Assembly (NCBI GenBank): GCA_033439795.1
Contig: JAUTDP010000006.1
Coordinates: forward strand, 930,001-994,000
Direction of reading: 5' to 3'
Length of the DNA stretch: 64,000 nucleotides
DNA from: Sordaria brevicollis
Taxonomy: Eukaryota > Ascomycota > Sordariomycetes > Sordariales > Sordariaceae
Shown: piece by piece, positions 11,522-24,600 of the stretch
Position numbering within the stretch: position 1 is the first letter of the stretch
Layout of the letters: each line of letters begins with the position of its first letter
Notes under the pieces: model-generated
What the model was told of the DNA's origin: nothing
The model's database searches: none
What the model saw: the letters and a program-made list of their open reading frames with translations, nothing else
Translations under genes and position numbers: made by a program

Positions 11522-11986
11522 ATGCTCATCGGCAAAATGCTCAAACTGAGCCAGCAACTCAACAAGCTCTCCAAACCCATCCTCGTCTACCTCGCCGCCT
11601 TGCAAGACGTACCGGGGAACCCGCTCAACTTTGCCACTACACTTGCGACAGCGGCAACGACGACGACTACCACGGGAAGTGGAAGTTTGTACTATGTGAC
11701 GAGCACGTGTGCGTGTGCGTGTGTGGAGAGTCCGACGGCTGTTTGTCAGATGGGGGTTCCGGGGATTCCCTCAGGGCAGTTTGATCAGAAGCAAGCGGGC
11801 CCTACGCCGTTTCCTTTCGTATATGGGTATTTATCGACGTCATCGTCTGGGTCGGGTTCGGTCTCAGGGCTGGCGGTTTGGTTGAGTGGTGGAAGTGGTG
11901 GAAGTGGGATGGGAATGGAGCAGAGTTGGGAAGAGAGTGTGTTGTGGGGGTTGGTCGTTAGGGGGTTAGAAGGCCTCTGGGCCTAG
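11522..11986 (+). CDS. Doubtful small hypothetical protein
   Basis: An open frame of 154 codons starts with ATG in the context TCAAG-ATG. The N-terminal part looks helical (KLSQQLNKLSKPILVYLAAL). The middle has a Thr run and a Cys cluster (TCACACVESPTAVC), and the end is rich in Gly and Ser. No family is recognised, and an overlapping shifted frame is nearly as long. It lies tail-to-tail with the DUF4238 gene, ending 45 bases from that gene's stop. It may be a real small protein or chance. Confidence 0.35.
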   Translation: MLIGKMLKLSQQLNKLSKPILVYLAALQDVPGNPLNFATTLATAATTTTTTGSGSLYYVTSTCACACVESPTAVCQMGVPGIPSGQFDQKQAGPTPFPFVYGYLSTSSSGSGSVSGLAVWLSGGSGGSGMGMEQSWEESVLWGLVVRGLEGLWA

Positions 11987-12030
11987 AAAACCCCCCTCTC
12001 CTCTGCTTTGCTGTCTCGAAATGAGGCTTC

Positions 12031-14673
12031 TCAGGGCGGAGTGGGATAAGCGAGCGTGAAGAGGACCTTCTCCAGGTTGGAAATCACCTGCTGGCTGAGA
12101 CCGTGCTTGATCCGCTCGGGCTCCATGACGGAGGCGAATGCATCGCGGCAGGTTGAGCGGAGAAAGAACTCGAGGGTGTCAATTCCAGGGTATTTGAGGA
12201 GGTTGATCTGGGCTTGGCGGATGGCCATGTCGGCGGCGATGACCGTGGCCCGGATAATGTCCGACCTCGCTAGGTCTTCGACTTGTTGAATTCCTGTGTT
12301 TTTGTCAGCAAAGAGCTTGCTATGGTCTAGAATTTCAGGGCGTTACGGGATGTCATGAGCGGTTGTTTTGTTTTGGGTTTGCATTGCTTGGGTATCTTGG
12401 GAACGGATATGGATGGCGAATTGGGCTGTTTTTTTCAAGAATTGGGTTTGCATGGAAAATAGATGGAGCGGCTTATGGAAACCGGGATACAGGCGCTCAG
12501 GTGGAATATACATACCGCAATTTGCGATAGATCCGGCAACTGTTGACAATTGAGACGTCTTGTTAGCAAAGAAACACTCAATAAAATCTTTTCTCCATGG
12601 TTGCGTGAATGGCTACGTACGTTGGAAAAACGGGATGAAATCCGTCCAGTCTTGTATCGGCGTCTGCTGACGAAACTTCGTGTCCATCTTGAAAACTACA
12701 TACATTAGTCGGTTCAGCCTCTCAGGCTTAATCAGGTCTTTGGCTGTAGGATCGTTAGCAATTGTGGAGATTGGAACAGTGTCAGAGATTCCATGACTTA
12801 CCATGAATCATGACACTTTCAGGCTTCACGGGCCAGTCCTTTTGGGGACTGAGCAAGTCAATGCCTTCATGGTCCATGATCATATTGCGCTCGGTCTGCA
12901 GGTATAACCACAATCTTGAACTGGGCAAGCGCAAGTATTCTTCGAGGAGCAAGTCCCGATTCCGTTGGCGGATGCCCTCATCAATTCCTTGTGACCATGA
13001 GTCGATCTTGATTCTCAACGTCATCATCCTTGCGACTTGGTCGATGTCCTTTTCTAAAGTAAGGCATGAACCGCCTTCGATAGCAGGTTAATCAGCAGTG
13101 CTTTGAAGTTCTTGCAGCTTGTTGTCGTACCTAGTAGTTCATAATCGTCCATGAAGGAGACAGCACCTTCCGATAAGCCTTGCATGAGTGCATGTTCCTC
13201 CCTGATTGACTTCAAGAAAGCTTCGGGATCGGGTTTCCTTTCGTCATTCTTCAAGGCCTCTTTGAATTCGCGATGCTTTTGCACGCGCCGTAGCCGTATC
13301 TTTTCGTGGTCATCAAGTGTCGGTGGTAGGGTAGGCATCATCCATACAGCAGTCTTGTCCGAGCCCAGAGACCGTGACACTGCTTCCAACTTCTGAAGTG
13401 TTTTGAGGCGATCCTCCTTGTCCTCCCCTATCAAGATTTTGCCAATCTCACCAGGAGGAGTAGTTAGGTACCACTCCAGTGTCTCTGCGAATGCCTTCTT
13501 GGAGTTGAAGACAAGACTCGTGCAGTTCGCACAATTGTCAAGGAAGATCGAGTTGATGATGTTCGTGTGTCGGGTTTCGATCGGGAAGAAGGGAAAGCGG
13601 AACTTGTGATCCTTCCTTGGCCGTCCATCATAGCCCTCCAGGGGAACCAGGCGGCCATCCACAACCTTGCTGTAACTGTTTTTTGCCTTGCGTACGGGTA
13701 GGTCGGCCAACATGCCATCGCCGAAGCCATAAGGATCCATAACCAAAGATCGAAAGTTATCCCTCTGGTTTTTGGCCCGGGGATCTTGATCCTCAAGTGG
13801 TTGAGGCAAAAGCCCAGAACGGAGAACAGCCATGATCTTTGGAGATACTGGCGCAAAGAGATGGAGTTCCAAGTAGGCAAGATTTTTTTCTTTGTCTGAC
13901 TTCTTGTCCCGGGCACAGTTTGACGGACCTTCATACACCGAATAGCTATTGTCGGCAAGAATGAACTCGTTCTCCGCTTCAGATGGCACACACAAAGCCA
14001 TGTAATAGCATTGCACATGCGTGAAAAACCACATGGCATCACTCGGGTACATCTTCTTGGGCAGCTCACCAACCCATTTGGATTCCGGGTCCATGTCGAG
14101 CTCGATAATGGTTCTGATGTTATGCAACCAGACCTGCATAGGGGTCTTGAATTCCGGATGTTCGGTCATGTACTCGCGGAGGCTTTCCCGGTCGTTCTCG
14201 GAGTATGCCTCTGGCCTTTCATGGAAGAAGCGCTTATGGAACCCGCGGTTGCGGTATTTCATGAGGAAGAAAAACTTGCGGATCAAGTTTCGCTCGTCCC
14301 GGGAGAGAATAACTCCATCCTCTTTCGCTTCATGCGCCTTTTTGATCTTGGTGAAGATGACTGCTGCCTGATCCTCCAAGCGGGAGAGCAGCTTCTCAAC
14401 CTCTCTCTGTGCCCCGTCGGGTTTCGTGAAGTCGTCGTACATGTTGATCTGCCCCAGAATCCTGGAAACAGGCTTCTTGGTGAAGACAGCAGTTTCCTGA
14501 GTGAGGTCGAGGCTGCTGACTGCCAGGTCACCTGGGTACATTCCCTTCTGGTACTTGGGCTTCGGAGTTCCTTTGGGTGCTTTGGGCGCCTTGGGAACCT
14601 TAGTGGCGAAGTTCTTCAGAAGGAACTGAGGGACGAAGTGCTGGTACTGGCCTTTGGGTGCGGTGGGCTCCAT
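12031..14673 (-). CDS. DUF4238-family protein, five exons
   Basis: Minus-strand exons 14673-13131, 13074-12802, 12743-12621, 12539-12516 and 12293-12031 join in one frame to 741 residues. All four introns interrupt codons after the first base. The start carries the family hallmark QYQHFVPQFLLKNFA (residues about 9-23), followed by a segment describing a globular domain (NMYDDFTKPDGAQREVEKLL, RNLIRKFFFLMKYRNRGFHK). The biochemical role of DUF4238 is not known to me. The family is common in bacteria and expanded in fungi, and no signal peptide or membrane helix is seen. The fourth exon is only 24 nt. The last intron is 222 nt, longer than the others (57, 58 and 81 nt). Conserved in-frame residues across each junction support the model. 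Confidence 0.8.
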
Positions 14674-15437
14674 GTTGTTTGGCTTGGAATGTGATATGGT
14701 TCGATGAGAGATGAAGGCGTTCTTGGAGATGATGTCGAGATAGGGGCAATTGCGAAGTGGGAAGAGGAAGTATGGTGGTGATGTGCAACTATCTGTGCCC
14801 TCTCAAAAGTCAGGTCGTCCATGGACACATATAGCTCGAACTCGGCCGCAGCATTCCCAAAGGGAAGCGTGGGTGGCATCCTCCAACACCAGTGACCCGT
14901 TGGTGAGACCGTGAGGCAGTGAGGCCTACAGCGGCGGGGTTGGCTGTGTAGGCCCCCTTCTTGTTGGCCACGTCTTGCAGGGTTGCAAAGGACGAAAGAC
15001 CACGATACTGGCGGTTTCAATCCCTACCCGTCTATTCGTTTGCATTATACAGACCGGAAAAGGTTCGGGCTCATCCCGCTTGGGTTGGGTATTTGTATGC
15101 CTCCATTGCGGGCAATCAAGCACCAACGACATGATGGGATCATCTTCTGATTGCAGGAGTCGTCACTTGACAAATCGCGGGCGGGGGCGACATTGTAAAC
15201 CTCCAAAAGGGCGGGTCGGGACATGACATGTGGTATTGCGTATCATCCTCATCAAACTGCGCGAGTTCTCGCGGCTAGTTAATGGTTGAGAGGAAGAGGT
15301 TGTGTTGACAATTTGTGATGCAGAAAGGTGGGAAACGAGGGGAAATATCGGGGACATCTCTGTGCTACAGCGGTTATCGTAACGAGCCGCCATTATAGTG
15401 GCTGATTTCCACCGAATCCTCACAACAACAAATCATC
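14674..15437. other. Intergenic region between DUF4238 gene and tRNA
   Basis: It contains the upstream region of the DUF4238 gene and the 5' flank of the tRNA. Overlapping short ORFs lack any pattern. No repeats were seen. Confidence 0.45.
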
Positions 15438-15522
15438 GGGCGTGTGGCTCAGTTGGTAGAGCGTTCGCTTAGCATGTTTCCGAGCATGCGAAAGGTCCTG
15501 GGTTCGATTCCCAGCTCGTCCA
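15438..15522 (+). tRNA. tRNA-Ala (AGC) with a 12-nt intron
   Basis: The 85-nt gene folds as a standard tRNA of 73 nt after removing the intron. The acceptor GGGCGTG pairs with CTCGTCC and includes the G3-U70 pair that identifies alanine tRNAs. The D stem is GCTC/GAGC, the anticodon stem TTCGC/GCGAA with AGC at 15471-15473, and the T stem CTGGG/CCCAG around TTCGATT. The intron lies at 15475-15486, one base after the anticodon, the canonical site. Position 6-67 is a U-U mismatch. The discriminator base is A at 15522. Confidence 0.93.
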
Positions 15523-15527
15523 AATTC

Positions 15528-15531
15528 TTTT
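15528..15531 (+). terminator. Pol III terminator
   Basis: A run of four T lies six bases after the tRNA discriminator base, the usual stop signal for RNA polymerase III. More T-rich sequence follows. Confidence 0.7.
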
Positions 15532-15807
15532 AACATTTTCCCCCTTGACTCCTTTTTGAACTTGCTTCTCTTTTTCTTTTTGTTCTTGTTGTATCGCGCT
15601 CAGCCTGTACTACGAGTAACCGGCGTGGAACTCTTTTGTACCTAAGCGCGAGGTTTCCAATCTCACATGTCTTTTCATGTCCCAGATGCGACAGCTTCAC
15701 CGGACGCAAACCGAGGGACTATGATGGTGCTGCATAATAAAAAAAAAAGAGAAAGAGGAACAATAGAGACCGCCAAGGTAGTATTACCGATAATGAAAGA
15801 AAAGCTA

Positions 15808-18477
15808 TTAGATGCTCCCCAACCCAACGTCCTCCCTCAACCAGCCCCTAATCCGTTTTGCACCACCAGTCCCAGCTGTACTACTATTCCACGTTGACCC
15901 TGAACCATATCCAGAAGAAGAAGAAGACGAAGACGAGTTCCCAAACCCTTCATACTCCCCCAAGCTCGGAGGCAAATCCTCCACTTTCGTCCCCCACTCA
16001 CTCTCCTTCTCACCCAGCGTCAACACCAGCTCCTTCCCCTCCGTAAAAAATCTATGATCAATCCAGTTTTTGGTAAACCTAACCCCATCAAGCGTCGCAT
16101 TCTGAATGTAAATGTTTTTGTACGTCGGATCAAAATTAACGTTCCTGATCCTCGCAACTTTGCTCGGGTCCAACGGGTTGGTGATATTCACCGACTCAAA
16201 AAAAGGGGGAGTAATCAGGTATACGTTCTGGCCCGGGTTGGGGAAGAGGCCCATCATGGAGAATGCCACAAAAGACCCCATGGCGCCGCTGTCGTCGTTG
16301 CCGGGAAGACCGTCGGGCGTGGTACGGAAGAATTCGGGGATGTAATAGTGGGCGCGTTTGGCGGATAAGGCTGGTCGGCCGGCGTAGTGGTATTGGAAGA
16401 CGGTGAGGAAGGAGGGTTCGTTGCCGATGTAGGTGATGTTTTGGTCGTGAAGGTAGTTCAGGCGGTCGACAAAGCGGTCCGGACCGCCGTACAGGGTGAT
16501 CAGCGTCGCTTGATCGTGAGGCACGTAGAAGCCGTATTCCCAAATGGAGGACTCGAAAGTCTCAGGACCGTTGTTTTGCAGGGAACAGACGCTGAAGTTA
16601 TCGTGGTTGGAGCAGTTGAGCGGGTTTTGGTAGCCCCAGGTGCCATTCAGATAACGAGGCTCGAAGAAACCGGTGAAGCCGGTGTCGGTGCCATTCCACC
16701 AGAATGAGGTCTGGTTTTCCTTGTAGAGGTTGCGCCAGTTGCCGCTGGATAGAGTGTACTTCTCTGCGTCGGTTGTTCTGCCAGAGGCCTTGGCCATTTC
16801 GGCGATGCAGAAATCATTGTAGGCGTATTCGAGCGTGCGGGAGATGGATCGTGTTAGTGTGCCGAAACCTTTCCAGTCAAAATCTTGCACGGGGATGTAG
16901 CCGACAGTATGCCAGCTGTCGAGGCCGCCACGTCCCTGACAGCACCAGTCGAATGGCTCGACTTCGGCATCTTTGACAACAGCGGCATAGCCATCCTCCC
17001 ACTTCAACGGGTTAGCATAGACGAAGAGTAATTCGGGTAGGACGAGACTTACGTTGATGTCCCCTTCCAGGCCCTTGATATATGCATCTGCGAGTACAAC
17101 ATCCGCATTTGAGCCACCCTATGAGTTATACTGTCAGAAGCGTTCTCCATTCTGGAGAAAGTGGAAATACCTGTGTGTAGCCTTTATTGAGGCTCATCCT
17201 ACAGTCCGGAAGCCATCCCACATGCCGATATGTGTCTATCAACGAGCGGATCATTTGGGCAACCGTGTTCGGATCATTGATAATAAGAAAAGGAATTTGA
17301 GATCGGAAGAGATCCCATATGCTGCGACCGCGAGTTAGAAAAGCGAGAGTAACCTTTCCAGATCCGACCAGACGTACCAGTAAAACGAATCAAAATAGGG
17401 CTCGCCGCTGGACCAGAGCGGATTTTCCCCCGTGTAGTTTTGCGGGTTGATATAAGTGCGGTAGATGCCGCTGTAAAAGTTAGTGACCAACGATTCATCC
17501 ACGCCCTTTGTCGATACCTTGATCCCGCTCATCTTGGCCCGCCATTGATCTGTTGCTGCTTGTGAGATTCGATCAAAGTCAAAATCCGGAATCTCTGACT
17601 CTGCGTGTCTGCACGCTTGCTCGACACTGATGAAACTCGTAGCGGTTCTTGCCACAATCGGCTTGGCTCCGGATTTGAACCTCACAAATGCGCCGCCCGG
17701 AAGAGGATAGCCATTTATTGATCTGGATATGGTCATATTCTTGACCGAAGTGCTGGCCCTGCTGTCCGCAAAAATACCGTTGTCGAAGATTTCGGCGCCG
17801 GAGAAATCGGTACAGAAGTAGAGAACGTAGTTCCCTTGGCCGAAGCTGGGAAGGAAACGAGCGCTTCCCGTAATACGGCCTGTATTTTCATCAATCGATA
17901 CTGTTCCATTGTCCTGCCTCGAGTTGGAGAGATCAGTCAAGTCTTGTAAGATAAGCGGCTGTGCGGCTTCACCTATTGTGCTGGTTTCGGGAAACGTGAA
18001 TCTGAAGAGAGCGCTATGTTGAGCAACCGTCATCTGTGCCCGGATGCCAGTTTTCAGTGTGATCCCGAACGTCCCAGGTTTGGCGGAGACGCTGGTGTTG
18101 TCAAAAGCGCCAAAGTTGGCTCGTGTCTTCTTGGGGAAAGCGCATCGGTTAATGTCTCCTCCTGGACAACTGGTATAGGGGAACAAAGCGAAGTTGCCCA
18201 AAGATGGACTGCCGCCGGTACCACTGTCATGCATCATGCTAAAGCCAGTGACGGGGGAACCATCCAGAGTAAAGCCGCCTTGATTCGAAGTGCTGTTGGT
18301 GTCGGCCACGGCTTTGGCCATGCCGTATGGAAGTGAGGCTCCGGGAAAGACATTGCCGCCGTTGCTTGCACCGATCAAAGGGTCGACATATTGCAAGATA
18401 TCAGATGGATCTTGAGCAAGTGATGAGCCTGTGAAAATAAGCAACGGAAGGGCAAAACGAATTGCCATCACGAGCAT
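15808..18477 (-). CDS. Secreted GH92 alpha-1,2-mannosidase
   Basis: Minus-strand exons 18477-17378, 17321-17171, 17118-17053 and 17001-15808 join to 836 residues, close to the usual family length. A signal peptide covers residues 1-22. GH92 features read in order: YVDPLIGASNGGNVFPG near the start, GFSMMHDSGTGGSP, FDSFYCIWDLFRSQ across junction 1, WLPDCRMSLNKGYTQ/GGSNADVVLADAYIKG across junction 2, and PGNDDSGAMGSFVAFSMMGLFP in the last exon. Family members are calcium-dependent exo-mannosidases that trim alpha-mannose from N-glycans or yeast mannan. Many N-glycosylation sequons (for example NYTG, NNTS-like) fit secretion. The three introns are 56, 52 and 51 nt. The C-terminus is Ser-rich. Confidence 0.93.
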
Positions 18478-19380
18478 GGCTATAAGACGATGGACAAAGT
18501 ATACAAGGTGGATGTGGTTAGCAAAAGGGAAGACGGGAGTAACGGAACGGCCCCCGGTTTATGTAGGTAAAGAGAGTGGTCGAGATCCGGGCTGATGAAT
18601 ATAGTTCATCCCATGTCTGCAATATAATATTAAAGTTGGTTGCCCTGATTGAACCCCTGACCGTGCAGGTCTCTGATCACACAACACCAGGTCAACCGGC
18701 AGGAGCCATACTCACTGCTATCACAGTAGCAACAGAAGTAACCTTTGCGGTAATTTTGGAGAGGGGAAGTGACGAGCAGCTGTTGATCTACGCCTTCAAA
18801 CTCTCAGATAATTTCTGATTCCACATTTTCTTGTCAAAGGCGTTCATCGTGGAATCGTCTTATGATGATGACTGAAGGCTTCTCTCGGCAGAGTTGTAGC
18901 ACCGGATATTGAGCCCTTGGTTATAATTCACGGTCAGTATCACAGCCTCTGTATCACGCCGTTTGAAGGACTCTGCGGTTGTGCTCTGCATCACCAAGTT
19001 GATCGTCTCGTGGCCGAGTGTCACAGAGAGGGTCTGTGGGATGGGAATATCAGTGCGAGGTCAGTCAAGGCACCTCCCGCCATGTCATGTTGTGCGCGCA
19101 AGGAGTCGAGGAGTAACGCATGCTGTACAGATTCTTAAGTTCGTAGCCTAGCATTTGGATATAGAAGTGGCACAGAATTCATGAATACGATAAAGAGCGG
19201 GAGGTAGACAGTGGTGCTTGATCAGGTTCAACTTAAAATGAATTTGCTCCGTGATTTGAAGAGGTCGAGATTGAGTCGAAAAGAGGGAAAGAGCAAGAAA
19301 TGAAACATGGGACCTTACTGGATTGTACCCCCTTGTGGAAAACTGTTGCATAACGGCTGAGAAACAATAGGGTGATTTTA
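18478..19380. other. Promoter of the GH92 gene and boundary with the AT-rich block
   Basis: This stretch has normal base composition and no supported ORF. From about 19150 it becomes richer in A and T, and after about 19380 it is fully AT-rich. Confidence 0.5.
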
Positions 19381-20101
19381 CTGGCTGGGCCTTTCAACTA
19401 AATATATTTAATTAACAATTGTTAACAGCTGATGTATAGAGCCAATCAAATTTGTAGCGGTTTAAACTCATAGCGGCTCTACTTTTTCAACCATTATATA
19501 TACTAATTATTAAAAGAAAATATCGATATAATATATTAATAAATATTTCGTACAATAGGATATAAGAAGAATTATTAACAAAGTTAATTATAATTTAAAG
19601 TAATTAGAAGACTTTAGTCTATTGCTTTAATGGTTGATTTTAGCAATTAGATATAGTAGGTTATAGGATCCAGTCGGTACTCTTATTAATAAAAATATAT
19701 ATAACTAATTCAAAGTATTACTTATATACATTTTAAACAGCCGGAAAATCAACCAACTAAATATTTCTATAATTGAATTTAGTAGTAATTCTTTATATAA
19801 GAGGTTAATAACTATTAATTATTTATTATAGCAACTATTTATTATAATAATTATTCGCTATAATAACCGCTTTTTAAAACTTTAATCGGTTGAAATATTT
19901 ATTAATAAAAGTAATTATTAATTTAAATAACTATTTATTTATATAAAGGTTTAAACAAGGTAATAGCTATTTAAAATAATTATTAAGTAAAATAAGGGTT
20001 AGGTATAATAGCGGTTGGGTATTTTTAATTATAAATTCAAATTAATTATAAGATTGTCTATGCGCGTTTTTGTTACGTGTAGTCCAAATTACGTATATTC
20101 C

Positions 20102-20203
20102 AACTCCTCCCTCTAAATCCTCCCTCTTAGTTTTCCGCTCTAAATCCTCCGCTCCCGGTTTTCCCTCTAAATCCTCCCTCTAACTCCTCCCTCCAACTCT
20201 TCC
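20102..20203 (+). repeat. Pyrimidine-rich minisatellite
   Basis: About 100 bases are built from imperfect copies of CCTCCCTCTAAAT and the shorter CCTCCGCTCCCGG. The strand contains almost no G outside CG, and few CA dinucleotides. That would explain why it kept its C content inside RIP-mutated DNA. Confidence 0.7.
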
Positions 20204-20399
20204 GTTGCTTCCTATTTCGTATTTTGTATACGCTATGCCGGTAATTATAACGGTTGCGGCGCGTTATTTTATATAATTTTATAATGTATTATAGGGTATA
20301 TAATATAAATAATTAATATTATTTAATATTAAAACAAATAAAGATAAATATACTTATATATTACGAAAATTATTTTATTGAATAATAAAAGGATTTATA

Positions 20400-23300
20400 A
20401 ATTAGAATATAAATTTAATATATTATCGTTTATTAGGGTATTTATCGATTTTATTTATTTAAATAAATTATATACGCTAATTAATAAATAGTAGACGGCT
20501 TTCGTCGTTAAGCTCCGTAAGTTCGTTTATTTATATTTCGCGGCGGCCGTTAGGTAATTCGGTATATAGGATTATATATAGGGTATTACAATTAAGAGCT
20601 AGTAGGTTAATAATTTCCTAGGCGGATTCCGCTAGGATATCGGTCCGGTTGGTATTAATATTAGGCTTAATAGTACGTATAATTGGGAAGCCCGTTAATA
20701 ATTCTAATATATTAGTAGAATTTATTAGTTTAATAATAAGGAATATAAAGATTAATTTACCAGACCTTATATTATTTTTACCGTATACGTTTAAAACCGT
20801 TATATATAATTTATAGGGATATTAATATTATTCTTATAATACGGTCAATAATAGATTTAAAATAGTAAAAAAAAATATTATACGTATTAATATTAAAATT
20901 ATAAGTAAAGATATATTTTAAGCGCGTATACTTTATATACTCTTTTTTATCGATTATTCATTAATATATAATATAATAACCTTTATAAAAGATACGTTTA
21001 CGACCGAATATATTATCGCTATAGAAATTAATATTAATTATTATCTTTATAATTATATATTATTATAATATAACATTTATACGTTATTATTAAATATTAT
21101 TTTCTTTTACTATTTAATAGCGCGATTATTAATTATTATAATTATTCGGTTATATTATTTACGGTATATACGGCGTATTAACGATATAAACGCCCTCGAT
21201 ATTTCTTTTTCTTTAACGGGAAGGCCCTAACGAATATATATTTTAGCTTTTAATTATACGAATACTTTTGTATTAAAATATATATTATCGGATATAATTA
21301 TATTTAATTAGAAAAGTATATTAAAATCGTTAATATTTTCCGGAGGGAAATTCGCATCTTCTATTAAATAATAAAATTTAATAAAGAGTATTAGCAATAA
21401 TGCATATAATTTATTAATACGTTTTATTATTTCGGGTTCGTCGATTTTAAAACTGTTAGGAATAAATATTCGAATATTCTATAAAAAATTTTCATATATT
21501 AAATAATCTTTTTCTAATTCGCGGTAATTCTAGCGCGTAATAAGGGTTTTTTACAATTTATAAATATATATTAAAATGTATATTAGCGATTATTCATCGT
21601 TCGTATTTAATAAAAATCTAAGAGAGTATAGGTTATAAATATCCGCCCCTAATACGAATTAATTAATAAATTATATAATATAATTAAATTAATATTTTTA
21701 ATTAGTATTAATACGATATTAATACGACGTTTTATTATATTCGCTATTTATACTTAATCGCTAAATATAGTTTTTAAATTAGAGAGAAAATTTATCTTCG
21801 TAATATCGTATTATAATTCTAATTTAATAAAGAATAAAGGTTTTCGTAGTCGTTAATAAGTTAAATTTAAATACTAATAATTAATAACGATTTATTTATA
21901 TTTAAACTTATTAATAAATATTATTAATAACGATATTAGGCTATACCGACGAAATATTTCGAAATAATAAAGTCTAATATAAATATTAGGCCGGATTGCT
22001 TAGAAATAGATATTATAAACCTTTTAAGAGCTAATTACTTTATTAACGTTAATATCGTTAATAATAATATTTATAGCTTTATCGAATTTTATATCTTCGT
22101 TTACTATCGTTCCGGTCGGTTTTTTTATATTATATCCCTCTATTCCTAATATATTTATTATCCTACCCGGTATCTTTAAACGAAATAAAGTAAAAGAATT
22201 TATAAATAAATTAATATATAAATTAACCGCGTTTATATTTAATTAACCGAAGCTAATTCGACGACGTTTAATAGCCTTCGTAATAATATTATTAAATATA
22301 ACCGGTTTAATTAAACGAATAATTACTTTATATAGTAGTTAATAAAAGCGTTTATTTATACGATTAATCGTATAAAAATATTCGTAAGTATATTCGTATA
22401 ATTTAAATTCGGGGGCGGATAATAATATATTAAATTTTATAATTTCTATAAAAATAATCGTTAAAATATCGATAATAAACCGATAAAATTCGATATAAAA
22501 TACGATACGTTAATCGAGGGGGGTATTCCGTCGAAGTATTTTAATATCGAATACGGCTTTTATTATATCGCCGAAATATACTTTTAAATTAATCTCTTTA
22601 AATTAAAATAATGATATAATCGTTATAAGGATTAATTATTTAATATATTCTTATAGGGTATACGATTTAAAGTATATAAGTAATTAAATTCGTTTTTAAT
22701 TTAAGTTAAATAATATTTACCGGAATATTCGAATATATCGTAATACGGTATTTAATTATAAGATCGAGTCTAATAATATTTTATATACGTTTTTAGTAAT
22801 ATTTTAGAATTCTAAATAGGTAAAATCGCTAGGCCGGCCGCGAATTAAATTTAACGTTAATATAATTAATATAACGGTAAATATTTCGAAGGTTATATTG
22901 TAATTAGTATTAATTTTTTTTTTATCGCCCTTATACCGCTTATTAATTAATAATTGACGAAGATAAATTATTTCGAAATAATTTCGAAATTCTTTTACGA
23001 AAAAAGGTCTTACGTTACCCCGGTTATTTTTAGGAACTTTATATTTATAATAATTAAAATTTACTATTATACGTATAATATTATTATTATTATTCTATTA
23101 AAATATATCCCTAATAAATATAATAATAAATATATATAATAATATTTAATTTAATATATAATTAATATAAATCCTATATATCGATAATAATATAATATAA
23201 TTAACCTTTTTATTATTAATTATAATTACGAATCCCTTATTTAATACGGTTAATAATTTAAATACTTTTATAATTTTATAAAAGTTTAACCTATAAAGAC

Positions 23301-24600
23301 CGAATATAATAGCTAAAATATTAACCTATTTAATATATTTATACCGGGGTAATACCGCTATTTAAATATAATAACCTATTAATAATTTATATATCGACCG
23401 GTAAAGCTTAAAACCGTCGTTATAATCGAATATAGGTACCGAATAAACTTTATTATATTTCTATCGAACGAAGGTATTAATAAAAGCCTAGCGGCTAAAA
23501 TATTATACTTCGAATTAATTAAATATAAACGATATTTTATAAATAAGTAATAAGATTTTATCGAAATCGAATAACGTACGGCGGATATATATATTAAAAG
23601 AATAAACGGGATTATTAAAAAAATTAATATAATTCCCGAAAATATAATCGAACGCTATTTTAATTCGCGTACGAATATCCTTAAATTCGATATATTCTAT
23701 AGGATTTAAAGTAAATATAAATTCTCCTAATATAATATCCGCTTTTATTATCGGATTAATTTCGATTTTAAAAGAATTTACTACTATATTAACGCTAATA
23801 ATTTAAAAGATAAATAATATAATATTACCTTCTTCGATTATTTTAACGGTAAATATTATTAGTATATAATAATTATCCTTCTCGGACGCGCCTAAGAATT
23901 AAAATAATTTTCGTATATTGTAGTAAATTCTTCGAATTTGGCCTAAATAAGAACGTTAATTAATATAATAAAATTAATATCGAAGAAAAGAATATTCGAA
24001 TTCGACGATATTATTAAGGAAAATTAATTTTAGTAAATTATTAATCGTCGTAATTTACGGATAAAATACGAAATTACCGTTAATTATATAAATCGAACCC
24101 ATCTATTAATTATTATATTAAATTTCAGTAGGGTTATCGACCAAATTAATAAATCTATAATATATTTTATCCTTAAATTTTAATTAAATAATATAAAATA
24201 TTATATTAATAGGGTTAAGGATATAAAAATCCTATATAAATATTTCGTTTTATAATTTTACCGTCTATTATTATAATAACGATAATTTTTCGGGTTATAA
24301 AATAATATCCTTTACTATACGTATTTTAATATAGAGTATAATTTTTCGGACGTAACGCTTCAATATATCTAAATTAATTAGTAGGGTATTATTTATATTA
24401 TTAATTAGGAGGGCGAATAATTCGCGCTCGGTTGCGTACTATTTTCGGGAAATGCTAAACGCTATATATTTTAACCCCTATCCGAATTGAAAGTCGGTTA
24501 GGGCTTAGGCCTTCTACGGAAGGAATTATATAAACTCTAAACGAACGAAAAGATTATCTATATATAATAATTCTATTAATATATTAAATTCATTTAATAT
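20400..24600 (-). pseudogene. RIP-degenerated coding relic, possibly a DNA-transposon transposase
   Basis: Read on the minus strand, long stretches give protein-like sequence interrupted mainly by TAG/TAA. Examples are ALTDFQFG near 24490, YATERELFALLINN near 24430 and SAPEFKLYEYTYEYFYTINR near 22400. The order and tone recall large fungal CACTA-like (EnSpm/Plavaka-type) transposases, but I could not match a catalytic motif, so the family is only a guess. No terminal repeats were found, and start and end are approximate. No reverse transcriptase motif was seen in this section. Confidence 0.35.

Noticed and set aside
14011..14694. Plus-strand ORF of 227 codons opposite DUF4238 exon 1.
   Set aside because: Shadow of the real minus-strand exon, which carries the family motif and consistent splicing.
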